A stretch of 39,476 nucleotides of DNA. Origin: SIG653 sp045578045 (GTDB taxonomy: Bacteria > Bacillota > Clostridia > Oscillospirales > CAG-382). The stretch spans positions 1-39,476 of the forward strand of contig JAZNJM010000051.1 in assembly GCA_045578045.1 (NCBI GenBank), in the 5' to 3' direction. The translations under genes were made by a program, and so were the position numbers. Below the pieces are notes generated by a model. It was given only the letters and a program-made list of their open reading frames with translations, had not been told where the DNA came from and ran no database searches. Position 1 is the stretch's first letter. Each line of letters starts with the position of its first letter. Positions 23,109 through 31,595 of the stretch are shown here, piece by piece.

Positions 23109-23127
23109 TGACATTCACAGAATGTCA
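23109..23127. promoter_or_regulatory. Operator half of a twin-site pair (site 2)
   Basis: TGACATTCACAGAATGTCA, a perfect palindrome with 8-bp arms and a 3-bp centre, total 19 bp like site 1. It lies at the start of the lipoprotein transcript, just before its GGAGG site, where a bound XRE dimer would block transcription. Confidence 0.7.
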
Positions 23128-23143
23128 ATCGGAGGCATTTAAT

Positions 23144-24094
23144 ATGAAAAAAATTTTGGCGTTTGTTTTTATTTTATCTTTATGTTTTGCCTGTGTTTCT
23201 TGCGTTAACGATGGAAATTCGAATGAAAAGAATAAAGATTCTTCAACTGAAATTTCCACCGATGGAGCATTTTCTTTGAATGAGGCGGGTGTTATCAAAG
23301 ATTTGAAATTTACAGCCACCGAATTAAAAGAAAATAAAGGAAATGATTATTTTGAGCCATCGGATAATAATGTTTTTGTTGGAATAAAATTTGAAATAGA
23401 AAATATTTCAAATAAGGAGCAATCTGTTAGTAGTTTATTGCTTTTTGATGCGTATGTTGATGAGGTTAAGAGCGAATATTCGTTTAACGCTTCAAGCGTG
23501 TTCAGTGAAGGAACACTTGATGGAAGTATTGCTTCAGGAAAAAAATTAGTAGGGTGGTATTCGCTTGAGGTTCCCGAAAATTGGGTTAATATTGAATTAA
23601 ACATTAAAGAAGATTTGTTTTCAAATAAGCGTATTAGATTTGTGTTTTCAAAAGATACAAGTGATATTGCAAATTCTAGTATTTCAGAAGATATATCGAT
23701 AGAGGAAACATATTCTTTAAATGAATTCGTTGTAATAAAAAATTTGAAATTTACAGCTATTGAATTAAAAGAAAATAAAGGAAATGATTATTTTGAACCA
23801 TCAGATAACAATGTTTTTGTTGGTATAAAATTTGAAATAGAAAATATATCAGATAAGGAGCAAGCTGTCAGTAGCTTGTTGTTTGACGCATATGTGGATG
23901 GAGTTAAAAGCGAATATTCATTTAGTGCTTCGTGTGTATTTGACGAGGGAACACTTAGCGGAAATATTGCTCCGGGGAAAAAATTAGTAGGGTGGTATTC
24001 GCTTGAAGTTCCCGAAAATTGGGGAGACGTTGAATTAATTGTAAGAGGAAACACAATTTCAAATGATACTGCGACTTTTGTTTTTGAAAAATAA
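23144..24094 (+). CDS. Lipoprotein with two tandem DUF4352-like domains
   Basis: A 316-residue protein with a lipoprotein signal (MKKILAFVFILSLCFACVSC; acylated Cys17 or Cys20) and a Ser/Asp-rich linker. It then carries two copies of one domain, at about 44-169 and 191-315. Each runs SLNE...KDLKFTATELKENKGNDYFEPSDNNVFVG.. to KKLVGWYSLEVPENW. They are roughly 80% identical, and the DNA is similar enough to indicate recent duplication; one Leu is the only length difference in the aligned core. The fold resembles extracellular immunoglobulin-like DUF4352 domains; ligand unknown. GGAGG lies 8 nt before the ATG at 23144. It is likely repressed by the divergent XRE protein. Confidence 0.85.
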   Translation: MKKILAFVFILSLCFACVSCVNDGNSNEKNKDSSTEISTDGAFSLNEAGVIKDLKFTATELKENKGNDYFEPSDNNVFVGIKFEIENISNKEQSVSSLLLFDAYVDEVKSEYSFNASSVFSEGTLDGSIASGKKLVGWYSLEVPENWVNIELNIKEDLFSNKRIRFVFSKDTSDIANSSISEDISIEETYSLNEFVVIKNLKFTAIELKENKGNDYFEPSDNNVFVGIKFEIENISDKEQAVSSLLFDAYVDGVKSEYSFSASCVFDEGTLSGNIAPGKKLVGWYSLEVPENWGDVELIVRGNTISNDTATFVFEK

Positions 24095-24155
24095 GATGGT
24101 ATTACACCTGTTTTATATTTTATTTATCATTGATATAATAATGTTATAACTCAAA

Positions 24156-24200
24156 AAATGGACTATTGTAAGGAAAAAATAACCTTACAATAGTCCATTT
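24156..24200. terminator. Long perfect hairpin between convergent genes
   Basis: A perfect 18-bp inverted repeat (24156-24173 and 24183-24200) with a 9-nt loop, centre TGGACTATTGTAAGG. On the minus strand it runs directly into TTTTTTGAG, a good terminator for the mutS-mutL-ywaF transcript. The plus-strand T-run is weak. The remaining 24201-24345 is AT-rich without recognisable content. Confidence 0.8.
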
Positions 24201-24345
24201 AGTGTGAAAAGTCGAATAAAATTAAATCATAAAATCAAGTTGTGTTTAAAAAATGATGTTATTCATAGTAAAAAAATATTTATTATATAAAGCAGGATAT
24301 ACTTCATAGACTAAGAAAATAAATCTATTTTTTAAAAAATAAATA

Positions 24346-25134
24346 TTACTGACGTATTGGTTTAGCTTTATTCTTGTTTACGAGATAAAAAACGAAATAG
24401 AAAAGAGATATGTATATAAGAAACAGCAACACGACAAAAAGGGGATAAAGAATCTGGTTTCCGTTTACCAAATTATATAAAATATCATATGGAGTTCCGT
24501 CTCCGCGAACAAGGAACATATAATTATAATCTATTATTTTGTTCGCTGCGAATGCTGCAATACAGAAGTCTATCAGAATTGAAAATGTTATGGGGACGTT
24601 TCTTTTTTTCATATCTGCCATACCTGAAATTGCTATATACAAAGAGGTGAAACCCGAAATTGAATGAGTTATACCCGATATAACGTTATCAAAGGATAAA
24701 ACGGGGTATGAACCGTAATTATTCCCCGCAAAATACGTTCCCATAACCGCTCCAAGGATTCCAAAAATAAGAACGAAATCCATAGCGGCGTTTTTTAAGC
24801 GTCCTTTTGAAAAGGCTGCTATTGGAATTGTTATGAGTTGTATACTGCATAAAAACAAAGGGAGCTCATATATCCAAGCGAGAGGATCTTTTCCTCTGAA
24901 GCAAAAAATCAGAATCTTAAAAAGCTCAAAGGAATCTATCATTATTGCGGAGATAATCAAAACCTTGTTTTTTTCGTCTGTTGTTTTATTTTTGTTTCTA
25001 AATCCTAAAAAAACAGCAGATATTATCATAATAAGCATTAATGAAGAAACAAAGGAAAGATGCTCAATGGAAAAATATCCTTCGGGTTCTCTTGTATATT
25101 CTCCAAATCCAAAAAACTCTTTTAAATGGTTCAT
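24346..25134 (-). CDS. YwaF (TIGR02206)-like membrane protein
   Basis: A 262-residue membrane protein with about seven hydrophobic helices. FSIEHLSFVSSLMLIM near the N-terminus, YELPLFLCSIQLITIPIAAF in the middle, and the GTYFAGNNYGSYPVLSFDNVISGITHSISGF stretch fit the YwaF/TMEM164-like family, whose function is unknown. The start ATG at 25134 has AAGGCGG about 10 nt upstream. It lies 57 bp after mutL on the same strand, with no promoter seen between, so it is probably the third gene of the mutS operon; the pairing with mismatch repair is likely incidental. Confidence 0.65.
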   Translation of the reverse strand: MNHLKEFFGFGEYTREPEGYFSIEHLSFVSSLMLIMIISAVFLGFRNKNKTTDEKNKVLIISAIMIDSFELFKILIFCFRGKDPLAWIYELPLFLCSIQLITIPIAAFSKGRLKNAAMDFVLIFGILGAVMGTYFAGNNYGSYPVLSFDNVISGITHSISGFTSLYIAISGMADMKKRNVPITFSILIDFCIAAFAANKIIDYNYMFLVRGDGTPYDILYNLVNGNQILYPLFVVLLFLIYISLFYFVFYLVNKNKAKPIRQ

Positions 25135-25191
25135 ATGAAATTGACCGCCTTTTTAATTTTAAAAGATTTATATATTAAATCATCTATCGAA

Positions 25192-27246
25192 TTATCTATC
25201 GAAAAACTTTTCAATTTCTCTTTTTGGAATTTCTTTAACGATAGGTCTTCCATGTGGGCAAAGGCAAAGGCTTTTATCAGCAAGAAGTTTTTGGGTGAGT
25301 ACAGCTAATTCTTCGTTTTTGGATGGGGGACCTAATTTTATTGCGGCTTTACAAGCTAAGGTATACAAAGCTCTGTCGCAACGTTTATCAAAAGTTAATC
25401 TGTCTCCGTTTGCAAGGGCAGAAGCAAAGCTATCCAAAAGCTGTTCTACATCGCTGACACCTGTCAGAGTTGAAGGAATTGCTCTGACGGCGATTGAATC
25501 GTTCCCAAAGCTATCTATTTCAAATCCATATGAAAGTAAAATGTCTTTATTCTCCAGAAGCATATCCGTTTCTTCGTTTCCCAAACGAATGATATGAGGT
25601 GAGAGAAGATATTGAGATTCGGCTGAGCTTCTTTTGCTTACTAAGTCCTCGTATAATATCCTTTCGTGGGCGGCGTGTTTATCAATGATAAGAAGGCTTT
25701 TTTCAATTTCTGCTATAATATATCCTCCAAATGCCTCGCCAATAACTTTGTATTCGGGAATTTCGTGAGAAATATTATGTTCAAGCTGAACTGCATTTTG
25801 AACAGAACTATTTGATTGAATTGCGTTTTTCTGTGAATTGCCTTCTGTTGGTTTAACCGTTTCTTCAAAAGAAAGCTGCGGCTTTTCTATTTTTTCAAAA
25901 GGAAGCTGTGGCTTTTCTGTTTCTTCTTTCTTGTAGACTATTGAAAGTTTTGTTCCTTTTGCAAATTCTTCTGCTTTTCTTTGAACTTCTTCGTTTACAG
26001 GCAAAGAAACATCGTTGTCTGATTTTTTCTCTGCTTTTTTTACTCTTTCTTCAAAGGATTCTTTATTTGGAACGTTTGGATCTCTAAGAAAAATATAGCT
26101 TTTTTGAGGTTTTCTGTCGCTATATTCGGGATATGCCAAGGGCGTGGGTTTGGATGGCGGAATAATTTTTTCTTTTACAGGTTCATTATTTGAAATTTGA
26201 GAATTTGTAGTTGTTTCTTTCGCGTAGGCGTTTTGAGAGTTTATAAATTCAACCTCGTTTTCTTCACATCTTAATGCGGAAATAACGGCTGAATATACCG
26301 CTTCAAAAATTTTTCTGTCGTCTGCAAATTTAATTTCTGTTTTTGCAGGGTGAACGTTGACGTCTATTGATTTTGGTGGAACGTTTAATTTTAATACAGC
26401 GGCAGGAAAACGTTTTTGAGGCATATACGATCTGAACGCTTGTTCTAAAGCAGCCATAATTTGCGTTGACTGAACAGGTCTTCCGTTGACAAAGAAATAT
26501 TGTCCGCTTCTGCTTCCTCTTGATTCCCCTGGTTTTGAAATATATCCGCCAACTGTTATATCACTATGAACTCCCGCAACAGCAGTCATAGAAGTTGCAA
26601 ATTCTTTTCCAAGAGAAGCGTATATTGCAGAATAAAGGTCTCCATCACCTGAGGTTATAAATTTTGTGTTTCCTTCTGAAATGAGCTTGAATGAAATTTC
26701 GGGGTGGGAGAGGGCGGCTTTTATTATAACGCTTGTGATAGCGGAAGCCTCTGAGGAATCTTTTCGCATAAATTTTCTTCTTGCGGGAACGTTGTAAAAC
26801 AAATCTCTGACGGTTATAACGGTTCCGTCCGGAGAACCTTCTTCCGTTATTTCAACGCCATTTTCGTCAGACGTGAGCTTATATCCCATTGACTCATTTT
26901 TTTGTTTTGAAAGAATTTCAAGGCGTGAAACGGAAGAAATTGCCGCTAATGCTTCACCGCGAAACCCTAAAGTTAAAATTCCGTCAAGGTCTTCCGCTGT
27001 TTTAATTTTGCTTGTTGCGTGGGGAAGAATTGCTTTTGGAAGGTCTTCTCCTGAGATTCCTTTTCCGTTATCGGTTATTCTTATGTAAGAGTTCCCTCCG
27101 CCTCGTATTTCGCAAGTTATATGAGAAGCTTTCGCATCTATTGAGTTTTCTATCATCTCTTTAACAGCAGAGGCGGGTTTTTCAACAACCTCTCCTGCGG
27201 CAATCATATTTGCAGTTTGAGTATCTAAAATATTAATAATTCCCAT
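25192..27246 (-). CDS. mutL: DNA mismatch repair protein MutL
   Basis: A 684-residue protein. The N-terminal GHKL ATPase shows MIENSIDA, ITDNGKGI and GFRGEALAAI; the middle linker (about 345-490) is Pro/Lys/Glu-rich and contains a short internal repeat (EKPQLPFE, EKPQLSFE). The C-terminal dimerisation and nuclease domain has DKHAAHERILYE (near 521-532, fitting the DQHA..E....E metal motif with Lys in place of Gln), ACKAAIKLG and CPHGRPI. MutL here is therefore of the endonuclease-competent type that nicks the new strand, as expected in a Bacillota without MutH. AAGGA lies 7 nt before the ATG; mutS ends 16 bp upstream. Confidence 0.97.
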   Translation of the reverse strand: MGIINILDTQTANMIAAGEVVEKPASAVKEMIENSIDAKASHITCEIRGGGNSYIRITDNGKGISGEDLPKAILPHATSKIKTAEDLDGILTLGFRGEALAAISSVSRLEILSKQKNESMGYKLTSDENGVEITEEGSPDGTVITVRDLFYNVPARRKFMRKDSSEASAITSVIIKAALSHPEISFKLISEGNTKFITSGDGDLYSAIYASLGKEFATSMTAVAGVHSDITVGGYISKPGESRGSRSGQYFFVNGRPVQSTQIMAALEQAFRSYMPQKRFPAAVLKLNVPPKSIDVNVHPAKTEIKFADDRKIFEAVYSAVISALRCEENEVEFINSQNAYAKETTTNSQISNNEPVKEKIIPPSKPTPLAYPEYSDRKPQKSYIFLRDPNVPNKESFEERVKKAEKKSDNDVSLPVNEEVQRKAEEFAKGTKLSIVYKKEETEKPQLPFEKIEKPQLSFEETVKPTEGNSQKNAIQSNSSVQNAVQLEHNISHEIPEYKVIGEAFGGYIIAEIEKSLLIIDKHAAHERILYEDLVSKRSSAESQYLLSPHIIRLGNEETDMLLENKDILLSYGFEIDSFGNDSIAVRAIPSTLTGVSDVEQLLDSFASALANGDRLTFDKRCDRALYTLACKAAIKLGPPSKNEELAVLTQKLLADKSLCLCPHGRPIVKEIPKREIEKFFDR

Positions 27247-27262
27247 TTTATATTCCTTAATT

Positions 27263-29818
27263 CTAAGACTCGGCTATTTTTTTAAGCTCATAAACAAGGC
27301 TTATAGCTTCAATCGGGGTTAACGTATTTATATCTGTTTTTTTCAGCTTTGAGACTATTTCATCATTTGAAACGTTGTCAAAGGTATAGTTTTGTTCTTC
27401 TGAAGTCGTAAACGTTGGCTCCGGACGGTGGCTTTCTGCATTTTTTAAATGCTTCTTTGCAGAAGATATAACCTCTTTGGGAAGTCCTGCAAGGCTTCCA
27501 ACCTCAATACCGTAACTACTTGCTGTCGGTCCTTTAACAATTTTGCGAAGAAATTGAATAGAATCATCCTTCTTTTTTGCGGCAACGTTGAGATTGATAA
27601 TACCCTCTTGTGTGTTTTCCATATCGGTTAATTCGTGATAATGAGTTGCGAAAAGTGTTTTTGCTTTTATGTTTTTAACCGTGTATTCTGCAACGGCTCT
27701 TGCTATACTCATTCCATCGTAGGTAGAAGTTCCTCTTCCGATTTCATCATAAATAATAAAACTTCTTTCCGTTGCGTTTTTGAGAATATATGAAACCTCG
27801 TTCATCTCAACCATAAAGGTGGAGTTTCCGGAAGCAAGGTCGTCTGATGCTCCAACTCTTGCAAAAATCTTGTCTGCAACGCCTATTCTTGCCTTTGTTG
27901 CGGGAACGAAAGAACCAATCTGCGCCATAATAATAATCAAGGCATTCTGTCGCATATACGTTGATTTACCAGCCATATTAGGTCCTGTTATAATTGCAAG
28001 GCGGGAATTACTATCTAATTTACAATCGTTTGGAACAAAATACGTATCTTTTCTTGCGGCTTCAACAACGGGGTGTCTTCCGTTTTCAATATGTAAAACG
28101 CCCGAATAGTCAACCTCTGGTTCTACGTAATTATTCTCATTTGCACATTTTGCAAAAGAACAAAGAACGTCAAGAAGTGCTATACTGTCGCAAGTTTTCT
28201 GTATTCTTCCACTTGCTTCAAGAATAATATCACGTATTTTTGAGAAAAGGTCATATTCCAACGCCGCGTCTCTGTCTTTTGCAGAAAGAACTCGTCCTTC
28301 CATATCTTTAAGTTGTTCAGTTATGAATCTTTCTCCGTTTGTCAATGTCTGACGGCGAATGTATTCTTCGGGAACCATATTAAGAAATGAGTTTGAAACC
28401 TCAATATAATACCCAAAAACCTTATTATATCCAACCTTGAGAGTGCGAATACCCGTTCTCTCTTTTTCTTTTGCCTCAATTTTGGAAATCCATCCTTTTC
28501 CATCACGGATAATTTCCCTCAGCTCGTCAACGTCTGTATTCGCTCCATCGCGGATAATTTCCCCTTCTCGTAAAGAGAAAGGAGGTTTTTCAGCGATGTT
28601 TGTATCAATAAGCATACAAATGTCTTCAAGTGTATCAAGATTATCGTGAATTTCCGTGAGAATTGAAGAATTGAAAATTTCAAGATTTTTTTTCGTTTCA
28701 GGAAGAACTCTGAGTGCTCCTTCGAGAGCTCTCAGATCTCTTGCGTTTGCACTTCCGAAAACAAGTCTTGTTATAAGTCTTTCAATATCAACGATGTCTT
28801 TTAAGGTTGAGGACAGTTCGCGTCTCGCAACGTCAGACGATACAAGCTCTTTAACTCCCGAAAGACGTTTCTGAATAACAGAGCAATTCATAGAGGGCTT
28901 ATCAAGAAATTTTTTTAAAAGTCTTGCTCCCATTGCCGTTGAAGTTTTATCTATCGCCCAAAGTAGAGAGCCTCTTTTATCTCCCGTTCTCATAGCCTCA
29001 GATATTTCAAGGCTTCTTCTTGTGTTTGCGTCCATTTGTAAAAAGGCTTCTTTGTCGTAAAAATCAAGTTTTTTCATATACGCCATATCTTGCTTTTGTG
29101 TTCTTATGAGATATGACATCAATCCTGTTACCGCTTTAACTGATATAAAGGGTTGTTTAGAAATTTCCGGAAAGCGGCGGTACATTGCCGCGGTAACCTT
29201 ATCGTTTTCAAAATCTGATTTTGAAACAGAGATAAGTGCTTTGAATTTTGACGAAAAATATTCGGCTGTCGTTTCTTTAAGGCTTTCGGAAACAATAAGC
29301 TCCGTTGGTGAAAAAGCAGCTCCTTCCGAGGTGAGAAAATCGTCAATATTTGCTCCTGAGTAGTCTGTTGCAGAAATTTCTCCCGTTGATATATCAGCAA
29401 ATGCAATTCCTGCTTTTCCGTTTTCAAGATATATAGAACAAAGATAATTGTTTTTTGTGTCGTTAAGGAAGCTGCCTTCCGTAACTGTTCCGGGGGTTAT
29501 AACGCGAACAACGTCTCTTTTAACAATTCCTTTGGTCGCTTTTGGATCTTCAAGCTGTTCACATATTGCAACCTTGTATCCTTTTGAGATGAGGCGTGTT
29601 ATGTAGCTTTCTGCACTGTGGTATGGTACTCCACACATGGGTGCACGTTCGTTTTCCCCGCAATTTCTTCCTGTGAGAGCGAGTTCAAGCTCTCTTGAAG
29701 CTATTTCTGCATCATCAAAGAACATTTCATAAAAGTCGCCTAAACGAAACATCAGTATACAGTCTTTATATCCTTCTTTTATTTCATTGTATTGAGTAAT
29801 CATTGGAGAAACTGCCAT
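27263..29818 (-). CDS. mutS: DNA mismatch recognition protein MutS
   Basis: An 851-residue protein, the normal MutS1 length. The mismatch-reading Phe and Glu lie in DFYEMF (F29-Y-E31). The ATPase domain has Walker A GPNMAGKSTYMRQ (near residue 611), FMVEMNEVSYIL, Walker B with FIIYDEIGRGTSTYDG, and FATHYHELTD. The C-terminus contains the helix-turn-helix dimerisation element and a short end with no obvious long clamp-binding tail. GGAGGGAATT precedes the ATG at 29818. It is the first gene of the mutS-mutL-ywaF operon, driven by a perfect promoter that diverges from malQ. Confidence 0.97.
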   Translation of the reverse strand: MAVSPMITQYNEIKEGYKDCILMFRLGDFYEMFFDDAEIASRELELALTGRNCGENERAPMCGVPYHSAESYITRLISKGYKVAICEQLEDPKATKGIVKRDVVRVITPGTVTEGSFLNDTKNNYLCSIYLENGKAGIAFADISTGEISATDYSGANIDDFLTSEGAAFSPTELIVSESLKETTAEYFSSKFKALISVSKSDFENDKVTAAMYRRFPEISKQPFISVKAVTGLMSYLIRTQKQDMAYMKKLDFYDKEAFLQMDANTRRSLEISEAMRTGDKRGSLLWAIDKTSTAMGARLLKKFLDKPSMNCSVIQKRLSGVKELVSSDVARRELSSTLKDIVDIERLITRLVFGSANARDLRALEGALRVLPETKKNLEIFNSSILTEIHDNLDTLEDICMLIDTNIAEKPPFSLREGEIIRDGANTDVDELREIIRDGKGWISKIEAKEKERTGIRTLKVGYNKVFGYYIEVSNSFLNMVPEEYIRRQTLTNGERFITEQLKDMEGRVLSAKDRDAALEYDLFSKIRDIILEASGRIQKTCDSIALLDVLCSFAKCANENNYVEPEVDYSGVLHIENGRHPVVEAARKDTYFVPNDCKLDSNSRLAIITGPNMAGKSTYMRQNALIIIMAQIGSFVPATKARIGVADKIFARVGASDDLASGNSTFMVEMNEVSYILKNATERSFIIYDEIGRGTSTYDGMSIARAVAEYTVKNIKAKTLFATHYHELTDMENTQEGIINLNVAAKKKDDSIQFLRKIVKGPTASSYGIEVGSLAGLPKEVISSAKKHLKNAESHRPEPTFTTSEEQNYTFDNVSNDEIVSKLKKTDINTLTPIEAISLVYELKKIAES

Positions 29819-29887
29819 AATTCCCTCCGAAACGTATAGTAATAAAGTGTGTAGTTATAATAATATAGTAATAATAACCTAAGTATA

Positions 29888-29916
29888 ATTATACCCCAAT
29901 GCTATTATTTTGTCAA
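29888..29916 (-). promoter_or_regulatory. Perfect sigma-A promoter of the mutS operon
   Basis: On the minus strand: TTGACA (29916-29911), 17-bp spacer, TATAAT (29893-29888). The leader is about 65 nt. It is back to back with the malQ promoter. Confidence 0.9.
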
Positions 29917-29967
29917 TAAAAATATTTTTTTGGTTTTTTGTGTGTTTTTATATTCGATATTTTATTA

Positions 29968-29997
29968 TTGACAGACAGAGGGGATTTATGGTATAAT
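29968..29997 (+). promoter_or_regulatory. Sigma-A promoter of malQ
   Basis: TTGACA (29968-29973), 18-bp spacer, TATAAT (29992-29997), then AAAGGAGAG at 30021. No catabolite (cre-like) site is evident. Confidence 0.85.
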
Positions 29998-30036
29998 TCA
30001 AACGTTGATAAACAAAAAGTAAAGGAGAGAACAAAA

Positions 30037-31542
30037 ATGTCAGGATTTATTTGTTCAGATGAAAAAAAGAAAAAAGTATGTTTTTTTAAACGTTCGTCAG
30101 GAGTTCTTATGAACGTTTCTTCCTTGCCGGGTGAATATGGTATTGGAACTATTGGAAAAGAAGCAAGAAAATTTGCTGATTTTTTAGCTGAAGGCGGTTT
30201 TACCTATTGGCAGATTTTGCCTATAAATCCCGTTGGAGATGCAAACTCTCCATATTCAAGCGATGGAGCTTTTGCGGGAAACTATTTATATATTGATCCC
30301 GAAATGCTTTGCGAGGTTGGCTTGATTTCAAAGGCAACTCTTGAAAATTGCAAATACAGCGGTTCACCTTATACCGTTGATTATGAATTTGTTTATAAAT
30401 CAAGAATGTTTGCTTTAGAAGAGGCTTTCGGAAACGCTTCTGAATCGCTTCTTGAAAAAGTTGAAGAATTTGCAAATGAAAACCCACACATAAGAGAATA
30501 TGCAGAGTTTTTTGCAGTTGCAAAAGCAAACGGATATACTCCTATTGGAACTTGGGATAAAACAAAAGCGGATGAGAGGGACGTTAAACTTTGCCTTTTC
30601 ATTCAATATATGTTTGATATTCAATGGATGGCTTTTAAGGAATACGTTAATTCAAAAGGCGTTTATATCATTGGTGATATGCCTTTCTACGTTAGCCTTC
30701 GTTCCGCAGACGTTTACCACAATAAAGAGCTTTTTCAAGTTGACGATCAATACGTTCCGTCTGCTGTTGCGGGAGTTCCTCCCGATTTCTTCTCTCTTGA
30801 AGGTCAGCTTTGGGGAAATCCTATCTACAACTGGAAAGAAATGGAAAAACAGGGTTTTGATTGGTGGATAAGACGCATTAAAAACAGCCTTAAATATCAC
30901 GATATAGTCAGAATTGACCATTTCAGAGCCTTTGCTTCATATTGGAGTATTCCTGCTGATTCTGATACGGCGAAAAACGGAAAATGGGTTAAAGGTCCAA
31001 GAATGAAGCTCTTTAAGGCGATTAAAGCAGCTTTGGGTGAGCTTCCGATTATTGCGGAAGACCTTGGAGAATTTGGTGAAGACGTTGAAAAGCTCCTTGC
31101 TGATACTGGGTTCCCAGGAATGAAAATAGCTCAATTTGGCGTTTGGGCAAGTGATGACAGCGAACATTGTCCTCATAATTATTCCGAAAACTGCGTTGCA
31201 TATACGGGAACTCACGATAATGACACTCTTTTGGGAAGTATTTTCGCTATGGACGATGAAGGAAGAGAACGCACTTTGCGTTATTGTTCTGCCGAGGGTG
31301 TTAATTGGTCCGAGGGCGGATATTACGCTCCTGCTTGCAGAAAGATTATTGAAACTCTTTGGCGTTCCAGCGCACGAGTTACTATTCTTCCTTTTCAAGA
31401 CCTTTGCGGATTTGGTTCTGATACGAGAATGAACATTCCTGGAACTTCCGAGGGCAACTGGGTATACAGAACAACGGAAGAAACTATAAGAAACGTTGAT
31501 ATCGGATATTATAAGAAAATAAACGAAACTTTCAGAAGATAA
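30037..31542 (+). CDS. malQ: 4-alpha-glucanotransferase (amylomaltase, GH77)
   Basis: Transfers 4-alpha-glucan segments between maltodextrins in the cytosol. The 501 residues are the compact amylomaltase form. FKRSSGVLMNVSSLPGEYGIGTIG opens the protein; the catalytic residues by family pattern are Asp294 in VRIDHFRAF (nucleophile), Glu341 in IIAEDLG (acid/base) and Asp394 in GTHDND. VAGVPPDFFSLEGQLWGNPIYNW is the classic GH77 block. A Cys/Lys-rich leader of about 20 residues precedes the domain. AAAGGAGAG lies 7 nt before the ATG at 30037; the longer upstream frame overlaps the promoter and is rejected. Confidence 0.96.
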   Translation: MSGFICSDEKKKKVCFFKRSSGVLMNVSSLPGEYGIGTIGKEARKFADFLAEGGFTYWQILPINPVGDANSPYSSDGAFAGNYLYIDPEMLCEVGLISKATLENCKYSGSPYTVDYEFVYKSRMFALEEAFGNASESLLEKVEEFANENPHIREYAEFFAVAKANGYTPIGTWDKTKADERDVKLCLFIQYMFDIQWMAFKEYVNSKGVYIIGDMPFYVSLRSADVYHNKELFQVDDQYVPSAVAGVPPDFFSLEGQLWGNPIYNWKEMEKQGFDWWIRRIKNSLKYHDIVRIDHFRAFASYWSIPADSDTAKNGKWVKGPRMKLFKAIKAALGELPIIAEDLGEFGEDVEKLLADTGFPGMKIAQFGVWASDDSEHCPHNYSENCVAYTGTHDNDTLLGSIFAMDDEGRERTLRYCSAEGVNWSEGGYYAPACRKIIETLWRSSARVTILPFQDLCGFGSDTRMNIPGTSEGNWVYRTTEETIRNVDIGYYKKINETFRR

Positions 31543-31595
31543 TAATTGTCCTTTTGGACGAATGACTTAAAAATATATTTTTGAGAGGTAACTAC

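Noticed and set aside
25855..25925. Short direct repeat in the minus-strand mutL gene, seen first as a possible intergenic repeat
   Set aside because: It encodes the repeated EKPQL linker of MutL and keeps frame, so it is ordinary linker variation.
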